From the NCBI RefSeq assembly GCF_024323335.1, contig NC_066583.1:276851416-276915415 (forward strand): a stretch of DNA of 64,000 nt, written 5' to 3'. The DNA is from Lathyrus oleraceus. Its lineage: Eukaryota > Streptophyta > Magnoliopsida > Fabales > Fabaceae. The notes below the pieces were generated by a model that had not been told where the DNA came from, searched no databases, and was given only the letters and a program-made list of their open reading frames with translations. This document shows positions 46,084-57,652 of the stretch, in pieces. How positions within the stretch are numbered: position 1 is the first letter of the stretch; the number at the start of each line of letters is the position of its first letter. The position numbers and the translations under genes were made by a program.

Positions 46084-47240
46084 TTAGGCGAAGTATTTCT
46101 TGACTGCATCGGCGTTCACAGGACGAGTGAACTCTTCACCATCCATAGTTGTAAGAATCAATGCACCACCTAAGAAGGCTTTCTTAACAACATATGGGCC
46201 TTCATAATTAGGAGTCCACTGGCCTCTAGAATCAGGTTTGAAGGATAAAATCTTCTTGAGCACGAGGTCACCTTCTCGGAACACACGAGGCTCGACCTTT
46301 TTATCAAAAGCTTTCTTCATTCTCTGTTAATATAAATGACCATGAGACATGACAATTAATCTCTTCTCTTCAATCAAATTGAGATGATCATTTCTGGTGT
46401 GTCACCATTCAGCTTCAGTCAACTTGGCTTCCATCAATACACGCAATGACGGGATCTCAACCTCTACGGGGAGCAAAACTTGCATGCCAAAAACAAGAGA
46501 GAAAGGGGTTGCCCCTATTGAAGTGCGTAAGAATGTACGGTACCCATGCAAAGCAAATGGGAGCCTCGCATGCCAATCTTTGTACGTCACAACCATCTTA
46601 TGGATAATCTTCTTGATATTCTTATTTGCAGCTTCAAGAACCCCATTCATCTTGGGTTTGTAGGGAGAATAATTATGATGTGCACTCTTGAAGTCTTTGC
46701 AAAGAGCCTCCACCATATTGATATTCAAGTTCGGTCCATTATTAGTAATGACCTTACTTAGCACACCATATTGGCATATAATATGACTCTTGATAAACCT
46801 TACAACAACTTGCTTGGTCACATTTTCATATGATGCCGCTTCAACCCACTTTGCGAAGTAATCAGTAGCCACCAAAATGAAACGAATTTCGTTTGAAGCT
46901 TTGGGCTCAATCATGCCAATCATATCAATTCCCCACATGGAGAAGGGTCGTGGAGAGGAAATGACGTTCAACAGTTTCGGAGGAACATGAATGTTATTCG
47001 CATAAATTTGACACTTATGGCATTTCTTCACAAACTTGCAAAAGTAAGATTCCATTATCAGCCAATAATAACCTACTCTCAACATCTTTTTTGCCATAGC
47101 ATGTCCATTGGAATGAGTGCCAAAGGAACCTTCATGGACTTATGTCATCAATAAGTTTGCTTCGTGTTTATCCATACATTTGAGCAGAACCATATCAAAA
47201 TTTCTCTTATAAAGCACATCTCCATTTAGGTAGAAGTTTA
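46084..47240 (-). pseudogene. int: Element B integrase
   Basis: Minus-strand reading starts near DVLYKRNFDMVLLKC and passes a stop just before VHEGSFGTH. It then gives the zinc finger (CHKCQI) and the core. The triad is WGIDMIG (Asp present), ITNNGPNLN where the family has ITDNG, and NGVLEAANK (Glu present). The second catalytic Asp is therefore Asn, a G-to-A change at codon 46741-46743. The core ends at a stop after EAEW (46399-46401). The C-terminal piece (46320-46084, WTPNYEGPYVVK..ALILTTMDGEE) is the GPY/F-type module, separated by another stop. In life this protein would insert the element cDNA; this copy cannot be active. Confidence 0.85.
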
Positions 47241-47270
47241 TAGCTAATATTCTCAAAGTCTTCTTATCTT

Positions 47271-47885
47271 TCAAAGATGCCCCAGACGGGTAAATTTGAA
47301 TTTGAGGAAACATTTGATATCACAATACCATGCCTTATCATCCTTGATTTCTTCAACAACAAACACCTGAGCTGGCCTATCAAAACGCATCACAGTCAAA
47401 TTGGGAACTTCGTTCCAAAACTTTACCATAATCATAGAAGCCAACGTTGCAAGAGCATCCGCCATCCGGTTTTCATCTCGAGGGATATGATGAAACTCAA
47501 CATTTGTAAAGAAAGTTGAAATCCTCCTTGCATAATCTCTATATGGTACCAAACCGGGTTGATTCGTCTCCCATTCACCTTTGATTTGATTAACCACCAA
47601 AGATGAATCTCCATAGACGCCGAGATATTTAATTCTAAGGTCAAGGACTTCTTCTAGCCCCATAATGCAAGCTTCATACTCAGCCATATTATTTGAACAT
47701 TTGAAGGTCAATCTAGCTGTAAATGGAAAATGAGTGCCTTGAGGAGTAATAATCACTGCCCCAATGCCATTACCATAAGAATTAACATCTCCATCAAATA
47801 CCATACCCCAATGGGAACCAGGTTTTGTACCTTCTTCAAGCAATGGTTCATCACAATCTTTAATCTTCAAATACAATATCTTCAT
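47271..47885 (-). pseudogene. Element B second RNase H (Tat-lineage additional RNase H)
   Basis: It is distinct from the ordinary RNase H fused to RT. The residues read VFDGDVNSYGNGIGAVI (first Asp), NNMAEYEACIMGL (Glu), GVYGDSSLVVNQIKGEW (Asp) and RDENRMADALATLA (final acidic site), spaced as in cellular type RNase H1 proteins. Tat elements are known to carry such an extra domain between RT-RH and INT. All four active-site positions look present. The link to RT-RH is broken by a stop at 47899 and a frame change near 47865. FDGDVN replaces the more usual FDGAVN/FDGASN. Confidence 0.82.
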
Positions 47886-47898
47886 CAGGAAAATCAAA

Positions 47899-49548
47899 CT
47901 ACACTGACTGATAATCTTCAATAGGTTTGTGATCAAAATGGTCAGCCAAGATACTACCTTTAATAGCTTTTTGAGCTCGGTATTCAATATCATACTCAGA
48001 TAATAACATCTGCCAACGGGAAATCGTCCCAATTAAAGCAGGCATCTCAAAAATGTACTTGATTGGATCCATTTTGGATATCAACCAAGTAGTATGATTC
48101 AACATATATTGACGCAAACACTTAGCAGCCCAAGCCAAAGCACAACATGTCTTCTCAAGCATAAAATACCGAGACTCACAATCAGTGAACTTCTTACTGA
48201 GGTAGTAAATTCCAAATTCTTTCTTACCAGATTCATTTTGCTGACCAAGAACACAACCCATACTCTCTTCAAGCACAGTCAAATACATGATCAAAGGTCT
48301 TCCTTCAACAGGCAGAGATAGAATCGGAGGCTCAAGCATATATTCTTTTATACTATCAAAAGCTTTATGGAAACCCTTGGTCCAATCACTAGACTGTTCT
48401 TTCTGAAGGAGCTTGAATATAGGCGCACATGTGGCAGTCATATGCCATATAAATCTTGAGATATATTTCAAGCGGCCAAGAAAACCTCTTACTTGCTTCT
48501 CAGTTTTTGGTGCATGCATATCTTGTATTGCTTTAACCTTGGCATGATCAACTTCAATACCCTTCTTGCTGACAATAAAGCCCAACAACTTACCAGAGCG
48601 AACACCAAAAGTACACTTATTGGGATTCGAGTTGAGTTTATACCTCCTCAAATGATGGAATAACTTCAATAAATGCTCGACATGCTCTTCTTCCGTCCTT
48701 GATTTAGCAATCATATCATCAACATAGACCTCAATCTTCTTATGCATCATATCATGGAAAAAAAAGTGGTCATGGCTCTCTGGTACGTTGCACCGGCATT
48801 CTTTAAACCGAAAGGCATCACTCGATAACAGAATGTTCCCCAAGGTGTAATGAATATGGTCTTCTCCGTATCTTTGGGTGCCATCTTAATCTGATTATAA
48901 CCGGAAAATTCGTCCATAAAAGAAAAGACTTTGAATTTAGTTGTATTGTCTACCAATATATCAATGTGTGATAGAGGAAAATCATCTTTTGGACTGGCTT
49001 TATTCAAATCTCTATAATCAACACACATGCGAACTTTTCCATATTTCTTAGGAATATGCACAATATTGGCCACCCACTGCGGATACTTGAAGGTAACAAG
49101 GAAACCAACATCAATCTGCTTCTGCACTTCCTCCTTAATCTTCACTGCCATATTAGGATGAGTTCTTCTCAACTTCTGCTTGACTGGTGGGCATTCTGGC
49201 TTCAATGGAAATCTATGCTCCATAATATCAGTATCAAGACCTGACATATCTTGATAAGACCAAGCAAACACATAAGAATATTCTCGGAGAAGCTCAACCA
49301 ACCCCTTCTTAACATTTGGACGAAGTTGTGACCCAATCTTGACTTCCTTGATATCATCATCGGAACTCAAGTTAACTAATTCATTCTGCTCTTCAAACGG
49401 ATGAATGGTTTTTTCCTCGTGCTCAAGAAAACGAGACAACTCATCAGACACATCTTCATCATCAATCTCTTCCTCGGCTTCAAACACAGGGAAGTCAAAG
49501 TTTGGAGAGGGAGTATGATCATTATATTCAATTGGTTTGAGAAGCAAC
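47899..49548 (-). pseudogene. pol: Element B reverse transcriptase and RNase H
   Basis: The frame opens directly after the intron acceptor (CAG at 49549-49551). RT reads KVRMCVDYRDLNKASPKDDF, SFMDEFSGYNQI (Gly to Glu against the family), MPFGLKNAGATYQRAM and the catalytic YVDDM (about 48715-48726). A one-base change in a T run near 48760 shifts the frame between AMTTFF and HDMMHK. RNase H follows (GCVLGQQ, EKTCCALAWA, ADHFDHKP) up to a stop at 47899. The usual first RNase H Asp context is degenerate (MYLTVLEESMG). It would copy RNA into DNA in an active element; this copy is disabled. Confidence 0.87.
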
Positions 49549-49800
49549 CTGCATAATGATTTGATATTTTGATTTTAGAAATATGAAGTGCAAACAAATA
49601 TTATGCAAGCATGGGAAAAATTATTGTTTATTGTATGTTTTTTGGTGATTACCATTTTCAGGAAAAGCAAAAAGTAAAAACAACATAAAATATGGATGAA
49701 TAAAATTGTATTTTATTGATGATAACTTGAAAATGCCCAACAATGTTTCACTTATCCCTTAGGCGTAGGAGAAGGATTTTTATTTAATAATAAGAAAAAT
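49549..49800 (-). other. Ogre-type intron between pro and RT
   Basis: Non-coding AT-rich stretch on the minus strand ending ...caaatcattatgCAG before the RT frame. Ogre elements are known to need splicing of an intron at this place to join gag-pro with RT. A candidate donor is in ggataagtgaaac (about 49755), but the exact donor is uncertain. Confidence 0.6.
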
Positions 49801-52800
49801 TACTTTGAACGATGAATAACGATAGGAACATCAACGACAACCCAATTGCTATAAGTTTTCCTATGTGTCACAAAGCTGGCACTAGCTCTTTCATCTTCAT
49901 CTTCAATGATAGCAGCTGTGTGTTGTTCCTCTTTATGAATGAACCTTCCACTGTGGAAAATTGGTTGCATAGCCTTGATATCTGCTTGAAACGGCTCTTG
50001 CTGAAATCCTAGACCAGCTTTGTTCTTGTTCTCAACGACTTCTACGACACGACCCCACTTGTATGTGCCTCCAGCCTGAACAACTTCCTGTGCATCTTAT
50101 AGATAAGACATGGATGTCCCAGTGTTCTGAACTTCATCAGCTCTTGACAATGCTTGGAACGGAGTTCCAATCTCTTCTTCAGCTTCAACATATGTAACAG
50201 AAGATAAATGGCTAACCAACAACGTTTTCTCTCCTCCCACAACAACGAGCTTTCCATGCTTAACAAATTTGAGTTTCTGATATAGCATCTACATGACAGC
50301 ACCAACCTCATGAATCCATGGTCTTCCTAGTAACCAACCGTAGGCCGGGTGAATGTCCATTACTTGGAAAGTAATTTGGAAGTCACTCATACCTATCTTA
50401 ACTGGAAGGTCCACCTCCCCAATGACAGTTTTACGGGAACCGTCGAACTCTTTCACAACCACACTGATGTACCTCATGGGTGCGCCCTGATATGATAACC
50501 TTGCCAAAGTAGATTTGGTTAAAACATTCAATGATGAACCGGTATCTACCAAAACATTGGACAAAGCATCCTCTTTACAATTCATGGATATATGGAGGGC
50601 CAAGTTGTGGTTTCTGCCTTCCTCAAGAAGCTTTTCATCACAGAAACTCAAATTATTACAAGAAGTAATATTGGCAACGATATGATCAAACTAATCAACT
50701 GTGACATCTTGTTCCACATATGCTTGCTCAAGCACCTTCTGCAACGCCTCTCGGTGTGCCTAGGAGTTCATAATAATGATAAGACACAGATCTTGGATGG
50801 CGTTTGGAGAAGCTTCTACATAACATTAAACTCACTCTTCTTAATCAAATGGAGAACCTCATTATCATCATCATCTTTAACCTTCAACCCACTGGATTCA
50901 CTAGAATGGCAAGTTGGAGCATTAACATGATTAACCGATGGAACATTCGCTTTCTTATCGACTACAACATCCTCCACAACCTTTATGGATACTAGACCAA
51001 ATACATGATCGATATGGGTCACCTTAACAACATTTGCAATGCTCACTATTGAATTTGTTGCGGGAAGAGGAACCTCTTTCCCATTCACAATCATAGTAGC
51101 ATTGTACTTATAAGGTACAACTTTATCGGATGCATAAGGGGTTGGGCCTGTAAACCATATTACCAACTGTGACACCGATCTATTACCACTTTTGCTGGTG
51201 TCAAACTAGATTACTACTCACTCAGGAGTCTTAAAAACTGGCACAATTACATTCTCATCATTACCCACCCACATCCCTGGATTGTTGAATTTGAATAACG
51301 CCTTCATCTATCAACTTCTGAATATCCCTCTTGACAATCATACATCCTCGTGGATTAAGACTACAGATAACACAACCATCATGGTCATGTTCACAATCAC
51401 TAATCAAGCACATGGTTCTATACATCTCCACCAAAGACCTTCAAATACGACAGACATTAAAAACCCTAAAATTACCAGGACAACCATCTACATATTCACA
51501 GAAGAATTTCCATGAGCGGGGAATGGATTAGCTTTGACATTTGGTGCATGGTAGTCAAAGGACACCATACCACTCTTGACCAACTTATGGACCTCATACT
51601 TCAATGGATAGAAATTCTGTATGTCATGGTCGGGTGCACCTTGATAAAAAGCGCAATGCAGAACATGCTTATACCACCATGGTAAAGGTTCAGGTGTATG
51701 CGGAGGATTCCTTGGTTGAATCAAATTCTTAACAATGAGGGAAGGATAAAGTTCTGCATAAGCCATTGGAATGGGATCAAAAGTAACCTTCTTTCTTTCA
51801 AAATTATTCTGCTGACTGTTATTGTAGTTATGATTGTTGTGGGTACATTATTATTGTTGTTGTTGTTGCTACTGAATTGGTACTGATTGAATTGCTGAAT
51901 TATTGGTAAATACCGGAATAACTGATGATACTTGATGGTGATGCTGTTGGGATCTAGAATTTTTCCTCACATGAGGCCTCTTATGCCTCCCCACAGATAC
52001 TGATTTGGTTTCCCCTTCCTTCTACTTAGAGAAACTCCCTCCATACTTCTTACTCGTAGATGCTTCTTCTTTAGACAAATGGCCCTCTCAGACGCCCTCT
52101 TTTAAACTCATCTCCATGTTCACCATTTCAGTGAATTCATTGGGAGCATTGGCAATCATACGTTCATAATAGAATGAACTAAGGGTCTTCAAAAAGATCT
52201 TTGTCATCTCCTTCTCTTCCAATGGGGGACTAATTTGAGTAGCAAGCTCTCTTCACCTCTGGGCATACTCTTTGAATGTCTCTTTATCCTTCTGAGACAT
52301 GGACCTCAACTGATCACGATGGGGAGCCATATCAATATTGGACTTGTACTGCTTGATAAAGGCCTCGCCTAAGTCATTGCAAGTACGGAAAATAGCATTG
52401 TCTAAACCCATATACCACTGAAGTGCTGCACCGGTCAGACTGCCTTGAAAGTAGTGGATGGGCAGTTGGTCATTATCTGTTTGGGTCGACATCTTGCATG
52501 CGTACATCATAAGATGACTCAAAGTACAAGTATTCACTTTATACTTCTCAAAGTTTGGGACCTTGAATTTCACAAGGATTTCACGTTTGGCACTAAGCAT
52601 CATTCAATAACACTTTTCCCAAACAGATCTTTACCTCTAAGGGTCTTCAATTCTTTTCCCAACTCTTGAAATTGGTCTTTCATCTCATCCATTTTCTCAT
52701 ACACGTCAGGGCCCTCAGACGACTCGAAATGATAAATGGTTTCCTCAACACTGGGAAAAGCACGCACAATAGGAGGAGGAGCAGACATAACCGAGCTAGA

Positions 52801-53073
52801 TGCTGTCATAGGAGCAACAGTTGGAGTATAACCTTTAGGCTCAAAATTCTGGGGCATTCCCCACAGGAATCCGGCAGGCATAGCTGGTGCAGACTGGATG
52901 GCAGGAAACACAGACACTGGCGTTTCAATGATCTCAGAGATGACAGTCCTTTGAGGAGGAGTTGCAGGCATTGGAGCTAGTTGATTATGAGCAGCAATGA
53001 ATGACTCCATCAGAGCGGTGAGTCTGGCAACTTCTTCCTTGAGGTCTCAGTTCTCTTGTTCCATCTGGTCCAT
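49800..53073 (-). pseudogene. gag-pro: Element B gag-protease
   Basis: It starts at an ATG (53073) coding MDQMEQEN, then a TGA at codon 9, then a coiled-coil-like stretch and a Pro/Ala-rich linker (MPATPPQRTV). The Gag core is FKVPNFEKYK, MYACKMSTQTDNDQ, GAALQWYMGLD and MSQKDKETFKEYAQR, then a stop where Trp is expected. A knuckle-like zone (HCAFYQGAPDHD) and a linker (PYASDKVVPYKYNATM) follow. The aspartic protease reads NVLVDTGSSLNVLTKSTL (50540-50560 region) and GWLLGRPWIH. Two in-frame stops follow (about 50283 and 50101) before the tail WGRVVEVVENKNKAGLGFQQ. A frame change lies near 52577. At least one TGG-to-TGA change suggests methylation-driven decay. The region is recognisable throughout but untranslatable as one protein. 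Confidence 0.82.
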
Positions 53074-53573
53074 TCTTTTTTGACGATTAGCGCGAGTATC
53101 ATAGCAATGAGTCAGGTTGTCTGATACAAAGATGAAGAACAATGAGACATCTGGCCAAAGGGTTGGAAGTAAAGAAACCTGTTATGCAAATGATGCATGA
53201 AATGAAATATTTTTATTTTATTATTTCAAGGAACATATAAAGCCTTACTTGCAAATATTTCAATAATAATAATTAATAATAACATTTGGAATTGACCATA
53301 AAAATCTCTTTTTATTCATAAAATTTTGGAAGGATTACACTAAGCACAATTTCAGAAACCAAAAATACAAAATACAAGAGAAAAGGAAAGTATCATCCTA
53401 AGGATCCGTAGCAATTGCGTCAACTAAACTGGCCAGGGGGTGTACTTCCTTCGGATGCGTCTGATCTCTGACTCATAAGAGGTCTTCATTTGAGCTTTCT
53501 CGATGATGAGCTGATCGACGATCTTCTTCCAAGAACCAAAAGGCTGAGGAATACTAGAGGAAAATAAATCCTC
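53074..53573 (-). other. Spacer between B ORF1 and gag
   Basis: AT-rich, noncoding apart from the ORF1 tail at its upstream edge. No signal was recognised except polypyrimidine stretches that could serve splicing. Confidence 0.5.
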
Positions 53574-53587
53574 TAGCTCTCTCTCTC

Positions 53588-53624
<37 letters not shown>
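53574..53624. repeat. (CT)n microsatellite in the ORF1 3' end
   Basis: An interrupted CT run of about 25 repeats. On the minus strand it encodes an Arg-Glu dipeptide repeat at the end of ORF1 (KREREREREREK). Confidence 0.9.
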
Positions 53625-53626
<2 letters not shown>

Positions 53627-54936
53627 ACTGCATGCTCTTCAAGAATCTCAATGAGTGCATCCTTGTCCTTTAACTTAAGTTGCAACTTCACTTGCTTTCG
53701 GTGCAAAGCATGGAACCGTTCTTCCCAAAGGTCCCTTTCTTGCTTCATCTTAGCAAGTGCATCTTCTAACTCCTCTACATCTTGGTTAGAGAGAGTTGAT
53801 GGCTCATCCACAACCATAGCCATAGGTATTTCACAAGCGTACGACATCTTAAGCTCCAAAGCTCTCTTCTTCACCCAAATAGTGTAAGCTTCAAAAGCTA
53901 CACAATTACGCTGACCAAGCTCGGATCTTCCCTTCCTATGAACATTGTGCTAAGCATGCACCATTCTACTCTTCAAATTTTGGGGATCTTTACCCTCTTG
54001 ATAGAACAAGCCTTCTAACTGAATGCTATTAGGTTTATCCTTCAAGGGGAACCTAAGCTGACGATGAGCCAAAGCGGGGTTGTAGTTAATTCCTCCTTGT
54101 GTGCCGATAAGGGGTACATTAGAGAATTCACCACAACTGTCAATAATATCCAAGCCATCAAATGTAGAATCATACCAAGTAATTACATCATTAGTGAGAG
54201 ACATAAGTCTCTGAGACCACCGTAGACATTGCTTGTTCCCCAAGAAGGCAGGTGTTTGAGGCAAGTGTGAAATAAACCACTTCTACAGAAGAGGGATGCA
54301 ACACATAATGGTTCCACCACCCTTAGAATTCCTTAAATGCAAATAGAAATATGTGTCATCCAACAAAGTCGGAACAGGATTCCCAATCAAGAAGATTCTA
54401 ATGGCGTTAACATCAACAAAGTTGTCAATGTTAGGGACAAATGCTAAACCATAGATAAGCAAGACAAAGATGTCTTCAAAAGCGTCCATGCTACCAACTT
54501 GAGCAAAAGAAGTAGCTCTACCAATGAGAAACTCAGAAGTAAGACCTTGGATCCCTCCCTTCTTTGTCATATTAGCATCTATCTCAGATTTCTTCAAATG
54601 AATAACCTTAGTTATGACGTGGGATATCAGAATCTCCTCTAATCCACTGAAAGGTACCTTGTTAGACACGGGTATACCCAAGAGATGGGCATATTCCTCT
54701 AACTTAGGCATGGGCTGATAATCAGGAAAAGTGAAGCATTGATAGAGAGGGTCATAAAACTGGACCAAGACACTCAAGAGTCCTTCAACCACATCAGTAG
54801 ACAATACAAATAAGAGCTTCCCATGACGTCCTCGGAAATCCACAGGATTAACTACAAAGGATGATAGATTCCTTAACTCTTTCAAGTTCAGACATTTAAA
54901 ACTGTACTTCTTAGTGTTTCTTCATCCATAATCCAT
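53580..54936 (-). pseudogene. Element B ORF1 (Ogre upstream open reading frame)
   Basis: The ORF before gag is the hallmark of Ogre elements. The proposed start ATG at 54936 codes MDYG then TGA, after which the frame is open (KKYSFKCLNLKELRNLSSFV). Typical stretches are QFYDPLYQCFTFPDYQPMP, EEYAHLLGIPVSNKVPFSGL, the GGTIMCC block, a stop where Tyr is usual (54283), LPQTPAFLGNKQCLRWSQRL, IDSCGEFSNVPLIGTQGG and a stop in place of Trp at RMVHA. It ends in a coiled-coil-like charged tail (EELEDALAKMKQERDLWEER). The middle resembles the plant-mobile-domain/DUF7745-like proteins of legumes. The function of Ogre ORF1 is unknown. Confidence 0.83.
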
Positions 54937-55800
54937 GGTCTGAAAATATTTTCAAATACGACCTTAGTTCCTTGAAATTTTATTTTCTGTGATGAATGTT
55001 ATGATATGCATGTATTCATGAATGCAACAATCACACACAGGGGATCACACACAAGGCAAACACAAACAAAGGTCAAGGGATGGATCAAGTCATCATCAAG
55101 ATCAATCATCCATTTTGATGGATTAAGGTTTTCACCTCATAAACACGTAAGTTCCATTGATATTAATGAGACTGATCAGATCAACCAAGAATCAAATGGT
55201 TTGTTGCGAGTCACGAGCATGGAGTCAAGTTAAGAACCATCCCAAAGGAGTGTACTAAGGATAAAAACCTGTAGATCATGTTTTAAAAAGTTCCCAGAGT
55301 CGTGATACTATTTATCGGATACTATAGGTTAGGATGACTGACTCATCAACACATAGTATTCTCAAGAGAAAATCGTCTGAGTGTAGTATCACGTAACAAC
55401 TATTATCAAGTCTACACTTGAGCAGTCTCCACACTACGCCCTAAATAGGCCAAGTTGGGTTAAATGTTCTACGGTCCTCAACTTCTCGGACCCCAAAATC
55501 AGAGAAAGTAATGCATATTCACGACGTACTCGTGTGACATCAGTAACTCCAAAGAGGTCTCCATTGAGTGGGAGATCTCATGTCAACTCTTTCAAGACTA
55601 CTCCTTCAAAGCCAACATGACTATACCACCCTCCTATCTTAGATTGCACTCAAGTTCAGGTTAGAACTTATCTCACCATACAGAGATCACCAAGCACAAC
55701 AGACAGAAAGTATCATACATACAATATAGACAAACATCAAACATCAAATATCAATAAATATAATACACACAAAAAGTAGGCTAACCCCACTGAGGGCAAC
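54937..55800 (-). other. Element B 5' leader
   Basis: Noncoding sequence between the primer site and ORF1. It includes a stretch around 55300-55640 with words also present in the A leader (agagtcgtg, gtcaacacgac-like, cactcaagttcaggtt). No open frame of note was found. Confidence 0.55.
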
Positions 55801-55818
55801 TCCCCAACAAAGTCGCCA
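55801..55818 (-). promoter_or_regulatory. Primer binding site of element B (tRNA-Arg)
   Basis: Minus-strand TGGCGACTTTGTTGGGGA, eight bases after the LTR end ...GCGCTACA. It agrees at 15 of 18 positions with the plant tRNA-Arg complement TGGCGACTCCGCTGGGGA as I remember it. Confidence 0.75.
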
Positions 55819-55881
55819 TTTTTTTCTGTAGCGCTAAATTCATTACCACTGAGCTATTGGTTACCTCAACGTCAGTAAAAC

Positions 55882-55892
55882 CAGAGTCGCCA
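55882..55892 (-). other. Primer-site-like sequence inside element B right LTR
   Basis: Minus-strand TGGCGACTCTG, 66 nt inside the LTR end. It is repeated in the tandem units at 57708-57718 and, with one change, 59352-59362. The left LTR has the variant TGGTGACTCTG. Confidence 0.65.
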
Positions 55893-56003
55893 CCGGGCTT
55901 TTATTGTTTCCAAAGGAAAAGTGAAAAATATGAACAAAACCCAAAGATAAGAAGTTTTCAAATCAAAATTAATAAAATGTCAGAGATTTCAAGTAAGGGG
56001 GTT

Positions 56004-56027
56004 GGTTACACAGAGGGAAGGTATTAG
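56004..56027 (-). promoter_or_regulatory. Conserved U5/leader motif (element B)
   Basis: ggttacacagagggaagg followed by tattag, the B version of the motif in A and C. It is present again in the other tandem units (about 57828 and 59472) and in the left LTR (37515-37539). Confidence 0.6.
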
Positions 56028-57652
56028 CACCCAAAGTATCCTAGGTACTCCTAGGGAGCCCTTTTAGTGTGCAAGTGTTTTAGTTGAAAAAGATGTTTTC
56101 TAAAAAAAAGAATAAGGGGGTGAGAAAATAATTCATTAATTATATTCTTGTGTTTGACAAGACCTTCGGTCTTTTGCCTACGTACCAATATAAAAATGAG
56201 GGATCAAAACCTCGTAGCTCGTGGTGAAAATTTCAAAGAAATTGGTGGATTGATTTTAACAAAAGCTTAAAAATCTTTTGTTATCAAATGGAGAATACTC
56301 ACCCAAACATCCACCAATAATGAGGGCTTTACAACATTTAAGAGGGAAGGCTCCAACTTGAATTCAATCAACAAGTATGGCACCAACCCCTAATAAATGG
56401 AACTACTTATAATCAAAATATCATGGAATGGAAGAATTATATCTCAACCAAAGATAACTCAAATCTAAATGCTCTCTTTTGAAAAGTTTAAAAGAAAAGG
56501 CACAAAGTGGTCAAAAGGTTTAGATGAGGTTGTTAGTTCTTTTTGTCTTTTTGAAATTAGAGTCAATATGATTTAAGTTTATTTACAAGTTTGATTTATG
56601 AAAATGCTTTGAAAATCAATGGCATAAGGCCAAGGTTTCTACTCATTAAAACAAGTCTAATTTAAAAACACAAACAAAGAAGTTTTTGAAAATGAGGGAG
56701 AGATTTTGAAATTAAAGAAGGTGGAGGATATGAAGGGACTATCCTAGACAAGATTTAAAAGCTTAGAGTTGAAAAGATCTAACCAATGGGAAGCATCCAC
56801 AAGACAAGAATATCATATAAAAATCCATTTCCTTTTGGACTTTTAAGCAAGCAGCAAACATAATCATCCAAGCAATTAATAAGAAGACCAAATGGCATCA
56901 AATAAATATAGCCAAACGTCCAAGAAAGAACTCCAAAAGAAAGCAGTCTTAAATGTCTTCAAATGTATCAGATGAATATCCCTTGTAGCAAACTCACAGT
57001 GACAATCATCAGATAGAAACAATAAGATCAAAATAACAACTTGAGCATATAGACAAAGTAACAGATAAACCAATGGAGTTCTCAAGGCTTGTATCAGATG
57101 AATGGCATTGTCCAAGAAAGGTCTCAAATAATGGCATTGGCCAGGTTTCCTTCAAAGCATTAATATTTTGCCTACTCTAAGCCCATAAGTTTAGATCAAG
57201 TCTCAGACAGAGGTCCAACAGTCCACCAAAGTATTTTTTAGGTTTTTATTTGTTATTAAGTATTTTAAGGTCCTAACACCACAAACAAGGCAATTTCACA
57301 AGCACACAATGTAATACAAGCACAAAATATGGCTCGAGTGAGCAAAGTGAATATGATTGAAACATAAACAAAATGCATGAAATGTAAATGACAATGAATG
57401 ATAAGGTGCATAATTTTAATTTGCATTAAAATAAAATCAATCTAAAAGATGTTAGTCAATGTTAGTTGAAGAAGAAAGTTGTTTAAGTCATTTTTTGGAG
57501 AACACACAACCATCCACTCACAAGCATGAAGATATGAACCTATATATCAATAATGAGAAGGGATCCAACTCGGATGAATCAACAAGTATGCCACTAGCTC
57601 TCACAAATTAAAAAGAGGTTAAATATTCACACAATACCATGAGGGAGGGGAG

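Larger units (their letters stand above)
55827..57652 (-). repeat. LTR-terminal tandem unit 1 (1,826 bp)
   Basis: From TGTAGCGCTAA to gggaggggag. It contains two related modules of its own (about 56282-56470 and 57499-57652), each with caacaagtatg(c/g)caccta-like sequence and caataccatgag. Confidence 0.8.
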
